64,000 nt of DNA from Hymenoscyphus infarciens (taxonomy: Eukaryota; Ascomycota; Leotiomycetes; Helotiales; Helotiaceae). The DNA lies in the NCBI GenBank assembly GCA_001414345.1, contig LLCB01000034.1, positions 218,388-282,387 of the forward strand, read 5' to 3'. A program made the position numbers and the translations under genes. Shown here in pieces: positions 50,361 to 63,873 of the stretch. How positions within the stretch are numbered: the stretch's first letter is position 1; each line of letters begins with the position of its first letter. The notes below the pieces were generated by a model. It made no database searches and was not told where the DNA came from. It worked only from the letters and a program-made list of their open reading frames with translations.

Positions 50361-53300
50361 ACATCCGTACCTGTCACGTAATGTAGGTCTTCTCAAACCC
50401 TCTTATATATAAGTAGAGAGCAATTCCCCTCTAGAATTACTTAAGTAATATAATTATATCAAACCTTATACTATCCTTTTAATAGGTTATAAGCTTAGAA
50501 TTCTACCCTAGACTTATTAATTAAATTACTACTAAGTCCTTAAATAATTCCTTAACCTAGTATAAGCATGTTTTACTAATAGATATATAAGTTATTATAA
50601 TTTAAAAACAGGATCTCTTATATCTATTATACCTAGTATTACTACCTCTAATTTATCTTAATATATATTATAATAAAAGTACTAAGACACCTAAGTACTA
50701 AAATACTAAGTTAACCTCTAACCTAGCCTATATAGCTCTCTAGTAGTAAAAAACTTAGTAACCTTAAAAAAGTTAAAAAACACTAACCTCTTAATATACT
50801 ACTTAGATAGCTTATAAAATTATATTAATATAAGTGAAAATTTTAAAATAAATATATTAGAAGAAATAAGGTCTTAGGAGATTATTAAGAGCTAATTTAG
50901 AATAAGTTAAAAAAGGCTAGAAGTAGTCTTAAGAAGGCGTTTCCTAGCCTATTAAATAATAAAGAAGATAAGATAGTACTTACCTATATTATACTTTAGA
51001 CTTAATCTTTTTCTTTATTATACTTAAACTCTTTTTTAAACTTATCTTAAATACTTTTATAAAGACGACTTACTTAAAGACTTTAACTATATACTCTTTA
51101 ATCTAGAATCTAAATCTAAAATCGAATCTGAAACTAATACTAGCTCTAATACTACTAAATTATCCTTATTAGAAAACGAACTTCTTTCTTCTCTAAGCTC
51201 TATAAACATCTTTAGACTTTATACTAAAGAACCTTTACTTATTACTTCTATCTCCTTTATTTCTAACCTACCTAGCTCTTCTTAATTATATCTATTAAAA
51301 ATTAAACTTAGAATAATATCTAAGAGCTTAATAAAGCTAACTAGACTAAATAGGAAAGACGAGTTATTAATAGCCTCTATATTAAAAACTACTATTATAA
51401 GTAGCTTATTACTTATAAGAAGTAGCGACTAGATACTCTCTTAGTAGTATAAGCTATAAGTCCTAGATAAGCTACTATCCTAGAGCTAATAGTAGCTAAG
51501 AAGAAAGAATATAGAAAGAAGGATAAAGAATAGATTAAATTCTTAGATATTAGATCTTATATAATATATAGTAAGTATAGCTTCTTAGCTAGGAACTATA
51601 TTAAGAATAATAGTAATAATGTCTTATAACTTCTTATAAAACTTAAGAATAGATTTCGTCTTAAAAGATTAGTATAATTTAATTAACTTATAAGCGAACT
51701 CTTATCCTTATAGCTTAACGTCTTTGCCTTTATTTAAGAGTATAACTCTTAGTTCCTCTAGATTAATTATAAGCTCTTACTTATCTTACTAGATACTAAA
51801 CCTAAGAATCCTTAGTTTAGCTAACTCTATATATTTAACTATACTCTAGTATATAACACTTTTAAAGAATATTAAGCCTAGACTTATAACTACGTTAATA
51901 ATACTAGCTATATTATACCTATTAGTAAACTTATAATAGTAGTCTAAAAGAAAGAATAGTATATAACTATAGATACTAATAATATAATAATAGGTATACT
52001 TACTTATAAATAATCTAGAACTAATAAAACACTAAAATATATATATTATAGTAAAATATATTATCTAGAAGTAAACTATATTAAGAAATATTCTTATTTA
52101 AAGCTAGCTTATAATAAGCAAATAGCTAATAAGGCAGCTATAAAAGCTACTAAACGTAAGAAGCGTCCTTACCTCTAAAGTAATACCTAAGATTAGAAAA
52201 AGAAGTTAAAAGATAAGAATACTAAGACTACAACTATAGTATTTATAAGACTATCGGTTATTAACTAAAATAATAAAGCTAACTACTACTTTATCTCTTA
52301 TTAGGCCTAGATAGTATATCTTATATTAAATCTTAAAGTACTAAGAGCCTTAACGCCTAAATCCTTATTATAAAGATAGATTATTAATAGTAGGTACTTT
52401 AAATCTGTTTATTACTAGAAGTTACTCTTTATAAATCTAGAGCCTCTAGACTCTAATAAACTATAAATAGTAGTAGGTATTAGTAGAATATAATTATCTA
52501 TTATTTCTAAAAGAATAGTAAAGTTAGTTATAGAAATAGAAACTAGACTATAAATACTACTACTCTCTAATATACTCTACTATCTTACTTTAAGAGCTAA
52601 CCTTCTTTCTTTTTTATAGCTACTAAATAAGAGACTCTAGGTAGACTTATAGAAAATATATAAGTATATTTAAACTCTACTAAATACTAAAACCTTATAT
52701 ATCTATAAACTTATTATTAAAGACAACCTCTAGATATTAATACTAGGAACTCTTCCTAGTACTATAATTTAGCTTATAGAGTATAAAGAACTTCTAGTAC
52801 TTCTAAGCTAATATAAGCTTCTACTACGCTCTTGCCTATACTCTAAAACATTAGCTAAAGCCTAGATTATCTATACTAATAAGCTAGTAAATATAACTTA
52901 GTATACTTACTTAGAACATATAAGTAATAAAGTAATTAAGATACTTTATAAAAGATCTTATAGTATAGATAAAAAGATATATATAAAAGGCTATACTTAT
53001 ACTACTTATATAGAAGAGTATATAAAATCAGTTCCTTATTTAGGCTATATAAAGCTTAGACGTTACTCTATAGAATTAATATATATAGACGTTATAAGAC
53101 CTCTAAAACCTAGACTATTTAGTTTTTAATACTAGGTATACTTTTACTATAATAAAATAAAAGACGTAGAAGCTTATAATATAAAACATAAAAGTAATAT
53201 ATTAGCTTATTTTAAGGAATATAAGGCTACTTATAAGCGCCTTAAATAATAGATCTATTATATTTATAGTAATAATAGAGGTAAATATATTAGTACTACT

Positions 53301-55039
53301 CTTAATAAATATCTTAAAGAAGAAGGTATTATATTTAAAACTATAATTCTAAATAATCCTAAGATAAATAGAGCTACTAAACACCTAGGCTAAACCTTAT
53401 AATAGATAGTAGAGATAATAAGAAAGTACTATCTTAACTTTTATACTAACTACCTTTAGCTTAAATTATTATAAACCTCTATCTATCTTTACTAAAGATA
53501 TATTTATATAACTACTAAAATTTCCCTCTTTAAAGCTATTACTAGCTTATACTCTTATATTAATTATTTAAGAATTATAAAGTTATAGTATATAGTTCTT
53601 AAAAATAAGTTTAAAAAGAGTAAGCTTAAAAAGGCTTAAACCTTTTCTAGATACCTAATAAGCTATAAAGAAGATTATATTAAGTAGATCTAGACTACTA
53701 ATAAGAAAATTATTTAAGCTAATAATATTTATATTAACAAAATATAAGTTAACTTATAAGAGAAAGAACTAGTACCTAAAGTCCTTACTTCTAAGATTAC
53801 TTTAAACTAATAACTTAATAAAGCAGATCCTAATTAATAATAAAGTAAGAACTTTAAAGCTAACTCTATATTCAAAATTAAAGAAGCTACTATAGATACT
53901 ACTAAAGTAGTTATAAAGCTAATTAAGAAGTCTTATAAACATAAGTTATAGACTACTAGTAAGATATACTAGTAAGAGATAAAAGATTAAAGACCTATAC
54001 CTCTAAGAGAAAGAGATTAAATAAAGAAACTACAAGTATACCTAAGACTAGGCTACTTACTACCTTTACCTAAGCTTAAAAGCTCTAGATTTATAGAGCT
54101 ATTTAATAATTTAAAAAATAATATTCTAGTACTTTATTAAATAAAGAAGTAATACCTCTGTCTATCTTACTATCACTGCTAAAGCTTATAATTATTATAT
54201 ACTATAATCTAGCTATATCTACTACTATAAGAGTATTAAGGTTATATATATATTAAAGGTTATAACCCTTTATAGATAATAATAGCTTTAACCTTAGTAG
54301 TCCTAGAACCTTACTAGACGATATAGTAGACTATATAGACGACTATAGCCTTTAACTAGTACTCCTATCTAACCTACTACTATTCGCTCTTATCTACTAG
54401 CTAATCAACGGGTTATAGTTCATAGTAGTACTACTAGCCTAGGTATAATATAACGTTTTTAAACCGTAAATATATAAATAAGCCTACGCTTATACTAAAG
54501 CTAAGAAATAGACAGAGGCTAAAAATAAAGAAGTAGACTCTATTAAGGAAAAGAATACTTAGAAGGTAGTAGATAGATTAGTAAACTAAAAGGTTCTTAT
54601 AGATAAATAGGTTTATAAACTTAAGATAGATAATAAAGGCTAGGTTACCTAGTATAAGGCTTACTAAATAGTCTATAGCTTTAAATAAGAAGAGAATATT
54701 AACTTTAATAAAATCTTTACTACTATTATAAAACTAATAAGCTATAAACTTATCTTTATAATTACTACTACTCTAAACTAAAAGATTAAATAGATAGACG
54801 TTAAAACTGCCTTTTTATATAGTAATATCAAAGAAGAAGTCTATATAGAACTCCTAAATAGTAGAGAGGATAGTACTAAAGTCTATAAACTTAAAAAAGT
54901 ACTCTATAAATTAAAATAAGCTTCTAAAGTCTAGTATAATACTCTTTATAGCTTTTTAAAAACACTTAGCTTTAAACTACTTAATATAAATACTAGAGTC
55001 TTCTACTATAAAGATATTATTATTATAGCCTATATTAAC

Positions 55040-55230
55040 TATGACAGCTCTCTATAAATATACAAAGAGAGTGCTTATAGAATAGTATCTAATATTAAGG
55101 AAAACTAAACTAAAGAGAAAAGCGAAGAGTATAAGTACTCTAGTTTTATTTATATATATTAAGCAAAGCCTTAGTAAAGCCTCGAGCTAACCTAGTTACG
55201 TAAGTAACGTATATAACTAGGACTATTATA
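55040..55230 (-). repeat. Gypsy LTR (downstream copy)
   Basis: 191 bp, direct repeat of 60649-60839; contains CTAGTTACGTAAGTAACGTA near its inner end, an imperfect palindrome. Confidence 0.88.
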
Positions 55231-58200
55231 CTACCCTCTCTTTAAAAGAGCCTCTTATAACTAAGTAGCTTTGTTCTCTTTTAATATAGAAGTATTAAGC
55301 TCTAGCTTACTATAATCCTCTCTCTTAGCCTTATATACTATTTTCTATAGTAGAAGAGCTTTTAAGAGACTAGCTATTTTTAGCTTTTCTAAATAGAACC
55401 TCTCTACTAGTTATAGTATATATATTAGTTATTAAGCTAGATACTAATTAAGGTCTTTATTATAGCCTTTCTACTTAATTTAGTAATAGAGGGACTACTA
55501 TCTCTTCTTACTAGCTAGTATTTCTTTAACCTCTTATTCCTCTTCTTCGTTTATAATAATCGGCGGAGGTAGTATAACTACCTATCCTAGTAAGGGATTA
55601 TCTATAGCCTTATATAACTTCTTAGAGGCGAAGATAGAGTAAACTTTAATAGAAGCTAGTAGTTATAATTAGAAAGTAGAACCTACTTTCTTAAGAATCT
55701 TAAAAGGGCTAGCTATCTAATAGTCTAGCTTTTAGCTTAGTTATTAAGTTACTTAGTCCTTTATTATAATAAAGACTATATCTCTTACTTTAAAATTAAC
55801 GTCTTATCTATATTTATTTATATCTTATTCCTTCTTTTATTAAGCTTTTAATATATTTACTTAGCTAACGTCTAAGACCTCTTAGATTATCTTTATAACT
55901 ATTATAGCCTCTTCTTATAATAGCTGTTCTTTTATATTAGCTAGTTCTAGTGTTTACTAGTTAAACGAGGTTCTTAGTATATATCCCTTTTATAACTTAA
56001 AAGGTAATATTCTAATAGTACTATAAGGTAGTACTAACTATATATAGTTTATTATTAGAAGGATCTTAGACTAATTAGTATAATAATAATTAATATATAG
56101 CTATAAGTGCTAATTAAGGTATTAATTTATAATCTTAGTCTAGCTATCTATTTAAGTATAGTTTATAGTTAAGAGTTAAAGCTAAACACTTAGGATTTAA
56201 GTAAACTCTCTCTAAAACATAGTAATAAAGTAAGAGCCTTTATCTAATATTATACTTTTTAGAATCTTATAGTATTATAGAACGTGTTTGATATATAACT
56301 TTACTATTTATTTAGAAGTAATATTCTTATAGTAGAGTATTAAAATAGACTATTTAGATAAGTAGTCTATTACTATAAACATGTTATTATAACTATATTT
56401 ATTAACTAGAAAGGACTTAAAATCTATAGCTATATATTATTATATATATAGTAGTACTAAGAGTAGGTATAGATAGCTAGGTGTTTTATTTTAAGGAACG
56501 TCTACTCTTTTATAATTATAATAGTTTTATATATATCTTATAATATTAGCTTTTATATTTTACTAGATATATCTTAAATATAGAATCTAGTAGATCTTAT
56601 CTCTCTTTAAGTAAGTTAAAAGTATTTAATTATAAGTCTTATAAATTAGGTCTATTCTTAGTATATCTACGTCTAGTACTACTAAGTAGTTTTAGTAAAG
56701 TAAAAGGCCTTCCTCTAAGGTATATAGGGAATTAGTATTAGTTTTAGCTTATACTTATATAGCTTAAAGTGTTATAGTATCCTTATTTACTTAGTAGATT
56801 TGTTCTAAAAGTATAAATAATTCTTAGAAGTAGTTATTATTAACTAGAGCTAGTATAATTAAGCTTATTTTAACTCCTAGGTCTTTAAGCGCTTCTATAT
56901 TAACTTATTCCTTTATTAAGAGTATATAGGTCTAGTACTACTCTTTAAGTTCCTTTTATAAGTATATCTTATTTACTTTATAAGTTAAAGTATCTATCTT
57001 ACTATTCTTATACCTTAAACGGAATATAATAATAAAATAGTACTTAGTTAAAGCTTTAGCCTACCTTGCTTAATAAGTAGTAAGTTACTTAGTAGTTATA
57101 AAGTACTTAAGCGCCTTATAATTAGTATAAATATAGATTTTTAAATAAGTATTTTATAGTTCTAGTCTCTATTTTATAAGTAAGTATATAATAGTAAGTA
57201 GCTCTTTATTATATATTTCGTAGTTATACTTAGCTAGAGACATAGTCTTACTAAAGTAGGCTATAGAGTACTATTCTTTATTAGCTTATTATTATTATAA
57301 TACTCTAGTAATAATTCTATCTAAAGTATCTATCTTAATTATAGTAGAGAGATTAGAAGAGTAGTAGTAGAGGATTAGTATAAAGATAAGTACTACTTTT
57401 AAGTCTTTAAACGCTTCTTAGTACTTCTTATTAAAATTAAAAAGTATGTTATTCTATATTAGGTATACTAAGAGCTTTATAATTACGCTATAGTTTTAGA
57501 TAAACCTTTAGTAGAAGTTATAGAAACTAAGAAAGCTTTAAACGCCTTTTACTATCTTTAGAGCTTACTATTTCTATACTACTAAGACCTTTTTAAGGTC
57601 TACTTTAATACTATTAGTATTAATAATAAACTTAAGATATTTTATCTTCTTAATGTTAAACTTATACTTCTTAATATTAACTTATAACCTAGTATTTTTA
57701 AAACGTTAAAGAACTTTTTATATATACTCTTTATATTTAAAGACGTTTAATAAGTAGATAAGAATATTATCTAAGTAGGTAGAGTAGAAGTTATCTAAAT
57801 AGTTAAATAGAACGTTGTTTATATAATACTAGTAGGTAGATAAGCTATTTATTAGACTAAATAGTAGAACCTTATACTTATACGTTTTATAGTAAGTATA
57901 AAAAGTAGTTAATTCCTTAGTATCTAAATCTATTTATATATAGTAGAAGGCTTACTAGATATCTAGCTTAGTAAAAATATAAGCTTAACTAATATATATA
58001 AGCGTTTTATTAATTAAAGGTAATAAATAGTAGTCTTTTTAAGTAAGATTATTAAGTTTTTAGAAGTTAATATAGAAATATAGCCTTTTATCTGCTTTCT
58101 TTATAAATAGAATAGGAGTAGTAAAAGGAGACTAGCTATATTTAATAAACCTTTTATAGAGATTTTCTAAGATATATTCCTTTATAGCTAATAACTCTTT

Positions 58201-60648
58201 TATAGATATCTTATATAGAAGGGAATATCTAAGAGTATTTAAACCTTTAAGATTAATCTTATAGTTATAGTATTAGTAAGATAGAAGAGTATCTAAGGTA
58301 GCCTTAGAAAATACCTCTTTAAAGTCTTAGTACTTATTAAGAAGAGCGATATTAGAAGCTTTATCTAGTTCTTAATTAGCTATAATAGTGTTAATTTTAT
58401 ATATACTTATAATAAACATCTTACTATTCTCTTAGAATAAGTAATAATATATTCCTATAGCTAAAATAGCTAAAATATTAATAATAGAGTCTAACTTCTT
58501 TAAGATAAAGGGTTTTTAATAATATACTAGAGTAAGTACCTTCTTTATAACGCCTTTAAGTTCTTTCTTTATAACCTAGTATTTTACTTATATTAAAGAC
58601 TTATAGCCTCTCTCGCTACGTATAGTTAGAGTATAACTAGCTAGGGTTATAGTATTAATTTTAAGGTAATCTATAGGCTCTAAGAGCCTTCTACCTTATT
58701 AGCGCTATTCGTCTATTTCTATAGCTCGGTTATAAGTATTAGCTTTATCTTAGTAAGAGAGTATAAAGTCTTTTAGTTATATAGCGTCTTAAGAGAGAGG
58801 AGTTAGCTATTAAGTAGAGAAGTAAGGCTTAAGGTTATTAAGCTAGAGTAGTTTCTAATAAGTTATATTAATATTAATATAAAAGTACTTAAAGAACCTC
58901 TAACTAAGGATAATATTATATAAACCTAAGTTTAAGAGAATAAATAGTATATTAAAGAATTTATAGCTATCTAAGATATAATTTAAAAGAAGATAGTATA
59001 TAGCTTTACTCTTAATTTCTCTATTATATCTATAAATCTTAATAGAAGTAGAAAGTCTTTTAGTCTTTAAATTATAGAACTTTATAAGGTTATAACTAAG
59101 TTTTTTATTTATAAAAGAAAAGATATTTACTTTAAGGTTACTAAGAGTAGTAGTTTATATACTAAATCTATTAATAGTTATTATACTAGGTAAAGTAAAC
59201 GCTTTTCTACTAATTAATAACTATAGATTAATCTTAAAGAGATTAATCCTATATTTACCTAAGAAGGAGTCTTCTTTTAAGCTTCTTTATTTCCTAACTT
59301 TAAGCTAGTATCTTTTCCTTTAAGCTCTTTAAGGTTAACCTTATATATCTTTAGCTTTAGATAATCCTTAATATAATAACTAGGCTTACTATAGTTAAAG
59401 TACTTATCTAATAGTCCTAGAGTTAAGCGGTTATTTATAGTAGAGGTGTTAAGGCGTCTAAGAGAGATAAAAGGGGCTATAGAGGAAGAAGGGCTAGTAG
59501 GTATAGGAGTAGACGTATATAGATTTAGAGTAGGAGGAAAGTTCGTTACTTATACTCTTTAAGAAGCGAGATTTTAGAAGTTACTATTAATACTACTTAT
59601 AAGATTATAAAAGGAGTTTATATCTCTCTTAGCTTAAAACTTAGTAATAATAAGAGATTAGTATAGTATAGAGGTTAACTTATTCTATAAGTCTTCTACC
59701 TAGTCTTATAAGAGAACTTCGGCTTTATCTATAAGTTATTAGAACTTAGTATAGAAGTTATAGAAAGTTTCTATCTTTAATATAATAAGGTCTTAGTATT
59801 AGATATAAGCTTCTTAGTATAAGTAAGAGCTAATAGCGATGTTTTAAAAGTAAGTTAATATCTCTTTATAGCTATAGAACTAGTTAATAGTATTAAACTT
59901 ATATCTTAGATAAATATAGTTTTAAGCTCTTTTAGAAGTATAATAGTAAATTAAATTTATTTTTACTTTCTTAGACTTAAAGTAGTTAATATTAATAGAT
60001 AATTTTACTATAATTTTAGTTTCCTAGGTTATATAGGTAAATTCATCTTTTATAGTAAATTAGTAAGAATTAGCTATCTTACTTATCTTCTTAGATAATA
60101 GGATTATAGAAGAGGAACAAGTTATATTAAGAGTTTATAGCTAAATAGAGGTATATTAATAGAAAGTACTAGCTATATTTAAAGCATTTATTTTAAGTTT
60201 ATAAACTTTACTTATTAATAAGGTTATTACTTTAAGGATTTATTATAGAGTAGAGTTAAGTAGAGGTAATTTAGAGATCTTATACTATAAGAAACTAGTA
60301 GTTACCTTAGTAGAAGGAGGTAGTAGTAGTATAGTAATAGCTAGTATATATGTTTTTTTAAGTTAAGTTCTTAAGCTAGATTAGGACACGACGTTAATAG
60401 AAGAGAGAAGAGGGATTAGCTCTACTAACTCTAAAGTAGAGTAGAATAGTTCTTAGGTTAATAGGTTACTTTTAAAAGACTTAACGTAGCTAATAGAAGA
60501 ATGCTAGACCTTACTACTTAATATAAATAAGTTAGGCTTTATAGAGGAGAATAGTAAATTTAGTAGATTTAATATAAGTAAATATATATATTATTATTAA
60601 GATATTAGTAAAAGCCTTTCTAGGTAAAGAGAGAGAGTTTAGTTTTAA

Positions 60649-60839
60649 TATAATAGCTCTTTATAAATATATAAAGAGAGTACTTATAGAATAGTACCTA
60701 ATATTAAGGAAAACTAAACTAAAGAGAAAAGCGAAGAGTATAGACACTCTAGCTTTATTTATATATATTAAGCGAAGCCTCGGCAAAGCCTTAAGCTAAC
60801 CTAGTTACGTAAGTAACGTATATAACTAGGACTGTCATA
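60649..60839 (-). repeat. Gypsy LTR (upstream copy)
   Basis: 191 bp, partner of 55040-55230. Followed by the right TTAAC duplication and the resumption of the copia reverse transcriptase. Confidence 0.88.
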
Positions 60840-62649
60840 TTAACGACCTTCTTATTACTAGTAGCTTAATAAAAGAAATTAATAAAATTAAAGTAGTACT
60901 TAGTTAATAATTTAAGATATTTAATCTTAGACTAGTAGCCTTCTATCTTAGAATAATAGTAACTTATAATAGAAGGCAACGCACTCTTTAATTAGAATAA
61001 CACACCTATATTAAAAAAATACTTTATAACTTTAATATACTTAAAGCTAAGATATATTATATACTAATAAAAGTAAATAATTATCTTATAAGTGCTTCTA
61101 AAAACTATAAGGCGTTAAAGACCTTTAAACGTTAATATTAGTCTATAATAGACTTACTTATATATACTATACTTAGTACTTAACTAGATATTACCTACTC
61201 TATATCTATTATAAGTAGATTCTCGTCTAATCTAACTAATAAATATTAAATAGTAGTAAAACAAATCCTATGTTATCTTAAGAGCACTATAAGCTATAAC
61301 TTAGTATTTTAAAGTAAGCTTAAAAGACTTATAAGCTATTTAGATACTAACTAAGCTAGATACTATAAAACTAGATAATCTACTTCTAAATACCTCTTTA
61401 ATATTAATAATAGCATTATCTTATAGTTATTTAAAAGATAGGCCACGGTCTTACTATTCTTATATAAAGTAGAACTTAAGAAAGAGATAAATACTATAAA
61501 TAAAGCTATTTAGCTATAACGTCTTCTAAACTAGCTTATTCTAGAAACTAAACTAAGGGTTACTATAGTAATTCTTTATAATAATTAAGAAGCTATAATA
61601 CTTGTAAAAAACCCTATCTACTATAACTATACTAAGTATATCGCTACCTAAGATACTAAGGTTAGAGAAGTATAAGCTAAAGAATATATAAACCTTATAT
61701 TTATTAGTATAAAAGAGTAAGTAGTAGATAGACTTATAAAACCTCTTCCTAGAAATACTTTTAAGAAGTTCTAATTCTTAATAGATATTAAGAAGAGAGG
61801 TGTCTAAAAGCTTAGTAGAGTATCGCTATTACCTTATACTTGCTTAAAATACTATAAAGCTATATCTAATACTTTAAAGAAAATAAAAGAAGGTTATATA
61901 ATATACTCTTTATATTTATACTATTATATCTTTAGATACTAAAGAATAGACCTAGTACTTAAAAAACGTTTTTTATTATAGTTTTTAAAAGTTATATAAC
62001 TATATAATATAAATTATAAAAGAAGATTTTATCGCTAAGACTAATAATTCGTATTACGTAGTCAGCTACCTAGCGCTCTAGCTACTATACTAACTACCTA
62101 TATATATCTAATACCTAAATATCTTATAATTAAACTCTCTCTATTATTTATAAATTATCTTTTTTAAACACTTATTCTACTTAAAAAATATTAAATACTA
62201 GAATCGCCTCTAGTATAACTCTTAAGAAGTTAAAAGCTGTTACTCTCTTAAAAGAACTCTTCTTTAACTTTATAGACATTAATACTTAACACCTAAAACT
62301 CCTATTACTTAGAAGCCTAAAAACTAACTCTACTAGTTATAATATCTAGTATTACCTATCTAAAATTAATAGTAGCTATAATAGAGTATACTTACTCTAC
62401 TAGATTATATAATACTCTATTATCTATTATATAAAGTAAGAAAAGGTAAACTAGTAAGATAATATAAATAAGTACTCTCTACTATTTAAATACTTCTTAT
62501 ATATTTTTAGTCTAGACTAAATTAAGTTCTAAGATATAATTATTATACTTATAGTTACTTAGATAAAAACCTAGGTTAAAATAAATTAGCTATAATACCT
62601 TACTATACTATAATATACCTAGGTTATAGTTATTAAACGAAAACTCTTT

Positions 62650-63865
62650 ATAGGTCTATAACTCCTTATTCTAAACACTAACGCTAAAGTTAAGTATTAA
62701 GATACTAATATTATCTCTTTTATAAATCTACTTAGTATATAAAGGAAATTTATCGACTATTTATAAAAGGATAGAGGTATAAGAAACCTTAATATATAGA
62801 TTAGTAGAGAAGGTAATACTAGCTTAGTTAAGAGATATCTAGCTATCTTAAGTTACTTTATTTAAAACCTCGCTAGTAACTAAGACTACTCTAAATAGTA
62901 GCCTTAGAGTTCTAGTTACCTTAAAGCTACTAGTTTTAAATAGGTTACTCTTAGTACTTAAATTAACTCTTATAACTATACTCTCTCTATTAAAGTACTA
63001 ATAAATAAAGTTATTAATCTCTATTCTTAGAAGCTCTTAAAAGGAAGAAAACCTATTCTAGTAGACCTAGCCTAAGACAACTCTAAGAGTAAATAGGCCC
63101 TTAATAAGTACCCTAGGTATAAGAGTACTAATTTAGACAATATCAAAGATAAGAATATAGAACCTATAAGAGTAGTAGAAGTAGTAGAATCTATAGAAGT
63201 AGTAGAACTTATAGAAGTAGTAGAAACTATAAGAGTAGTAGAAGTAGTAGAACTTATAGAAGATATATTACTACCTACTATATAAAGTCTTAAAATTAAG
63301 CTATCTCTAAAACGCTGTTATCCTAATACTCTACTACCTCTACTATACTAGGCATCTACTATACCTTTTAAAGAAGCCTTTTAAATACTACTCTAACCCT
63401 TACTAACGAGGCCTACTAATATTATATATACTAAGTATAGAGGACTCTTAATTAAACGTTTTCCTAGTATATAAAGGCGTATTAAAACTAATAATACCAA
63501 GTATCTACTTAGTATTAATCAATTAGTTAAAGTTAAAGTTAAGCTTAGTACTAACACGCCTAAAAGATAAGATAAGAACGTAAAGTATAAGCGACTTTTC
63601 GTATATTTAAGAGAGTATATTAAAGATTAACTAGACTAGCTAACAGATTTCTACTATATCCTAAATAACTATAACTATATAAATAATATAAGTATAAAAG
63701 GAGATACTATACTAGGTAACTTAACTATAAGAGGCGTCTTAGTATATACTATAAATATAGAAGGAGAGGATAAAGTTAATACCTTAAATCAACTTCTTAA
63801 AGGACTCTAATCAGTCTTTTTACTTATATATTCTTCTCTAGCTTTTTATTCTTTAAAAGGTTTTA
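62650..63865 (+). pseudogene. RIP-degraded plus-strand reading frame next to an LTR
   Basis: With TAA/TAG read as former glutamine codons, a plus-strand frame gives protein-like sequence: KEIYRLFIKGQRYKKP, ALEFQLPQSYQFQIGYSQY, NTKYLLSINQLVKVKVKLST, GDTILGNLTIRGVLVYTINI, ending LAFYSLKGFS just before the LTR at 63874. It contains a 24-nt-period repeat (63170-63261) encoding Arg/Ser-rich sequence. Not recognisable as gag or pol. It may belong to the element whose LTR starts at 63874. Confidence 0.4.
63170..63261 (+). repeat. Short tandem repeat, unit about 24 nt
   Basis: Repeats of GTAGTAGAA with CTATAGAA or CTTATAGAA, four to five imperfect copies. Confidence 0.7.
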
Positions 63866-63873
63866 GCTAAAGG

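Larger units (their letters stand above)
55040..60839 (-). mobile_element. Complete Ty3/gypsy retrotransposon nested in copia RT, TSD TTAAC
   Basis: LTRs of equal length (191 bp) at 55040-55230 and 60649-60839, ends TATGACAG...CTGTCATA (original TGTGACAG...CTGTCACA likely), flanked by TTAAC (55035-55039 and 60840-60844). Next to the left LTR the minus strand has AAAGAGAGGGTAG, a polypurine tract. On the minus strand at 57730-57850 a gypsy reverse transcriptase is readable: INNVLFNYLDNFYSTYLDNI, then LIY (the YLDD box as YLDN). At about 59390 the minus strand reads KYFNYSKP, a RIP-altered zinc-knuckle of gag. All frames are broken by stops. LTRs differ mainly by transitions. Confidence 0.87.
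50382..61800 (+). mobile_element. Ty1/copia retrotransposon, RIP-degraded, split by a gypsy element
   Basis: On the plus strand copia landmarks appear in order: integrase (IYIDVIRPLKPRLF, 53080-53125), reverse transcriptase (IDVKTAFLYSNIKEEVYIEL at about 54790; LYKLK-ASKVWY at about 54910), then the catalytic AYINDLL (YVDD box) split at 55039/60845. It continues with a KEINKIKVVLS... segment and the C-terminal ADRLTKPLPRNTFKKF near 61730. GGTTATAAGC at 50485 fits a copia primer-binding site, so 50382-50484 may be the 5' LTR. AAGAAGAGAGG at 61792 could be the polypurine tract, but the sequence after it does not match that putative LTR, so the ends are uncertain. Stops and V-to-I, D-to-N changes fit RIP. 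Confidence 0.8.
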
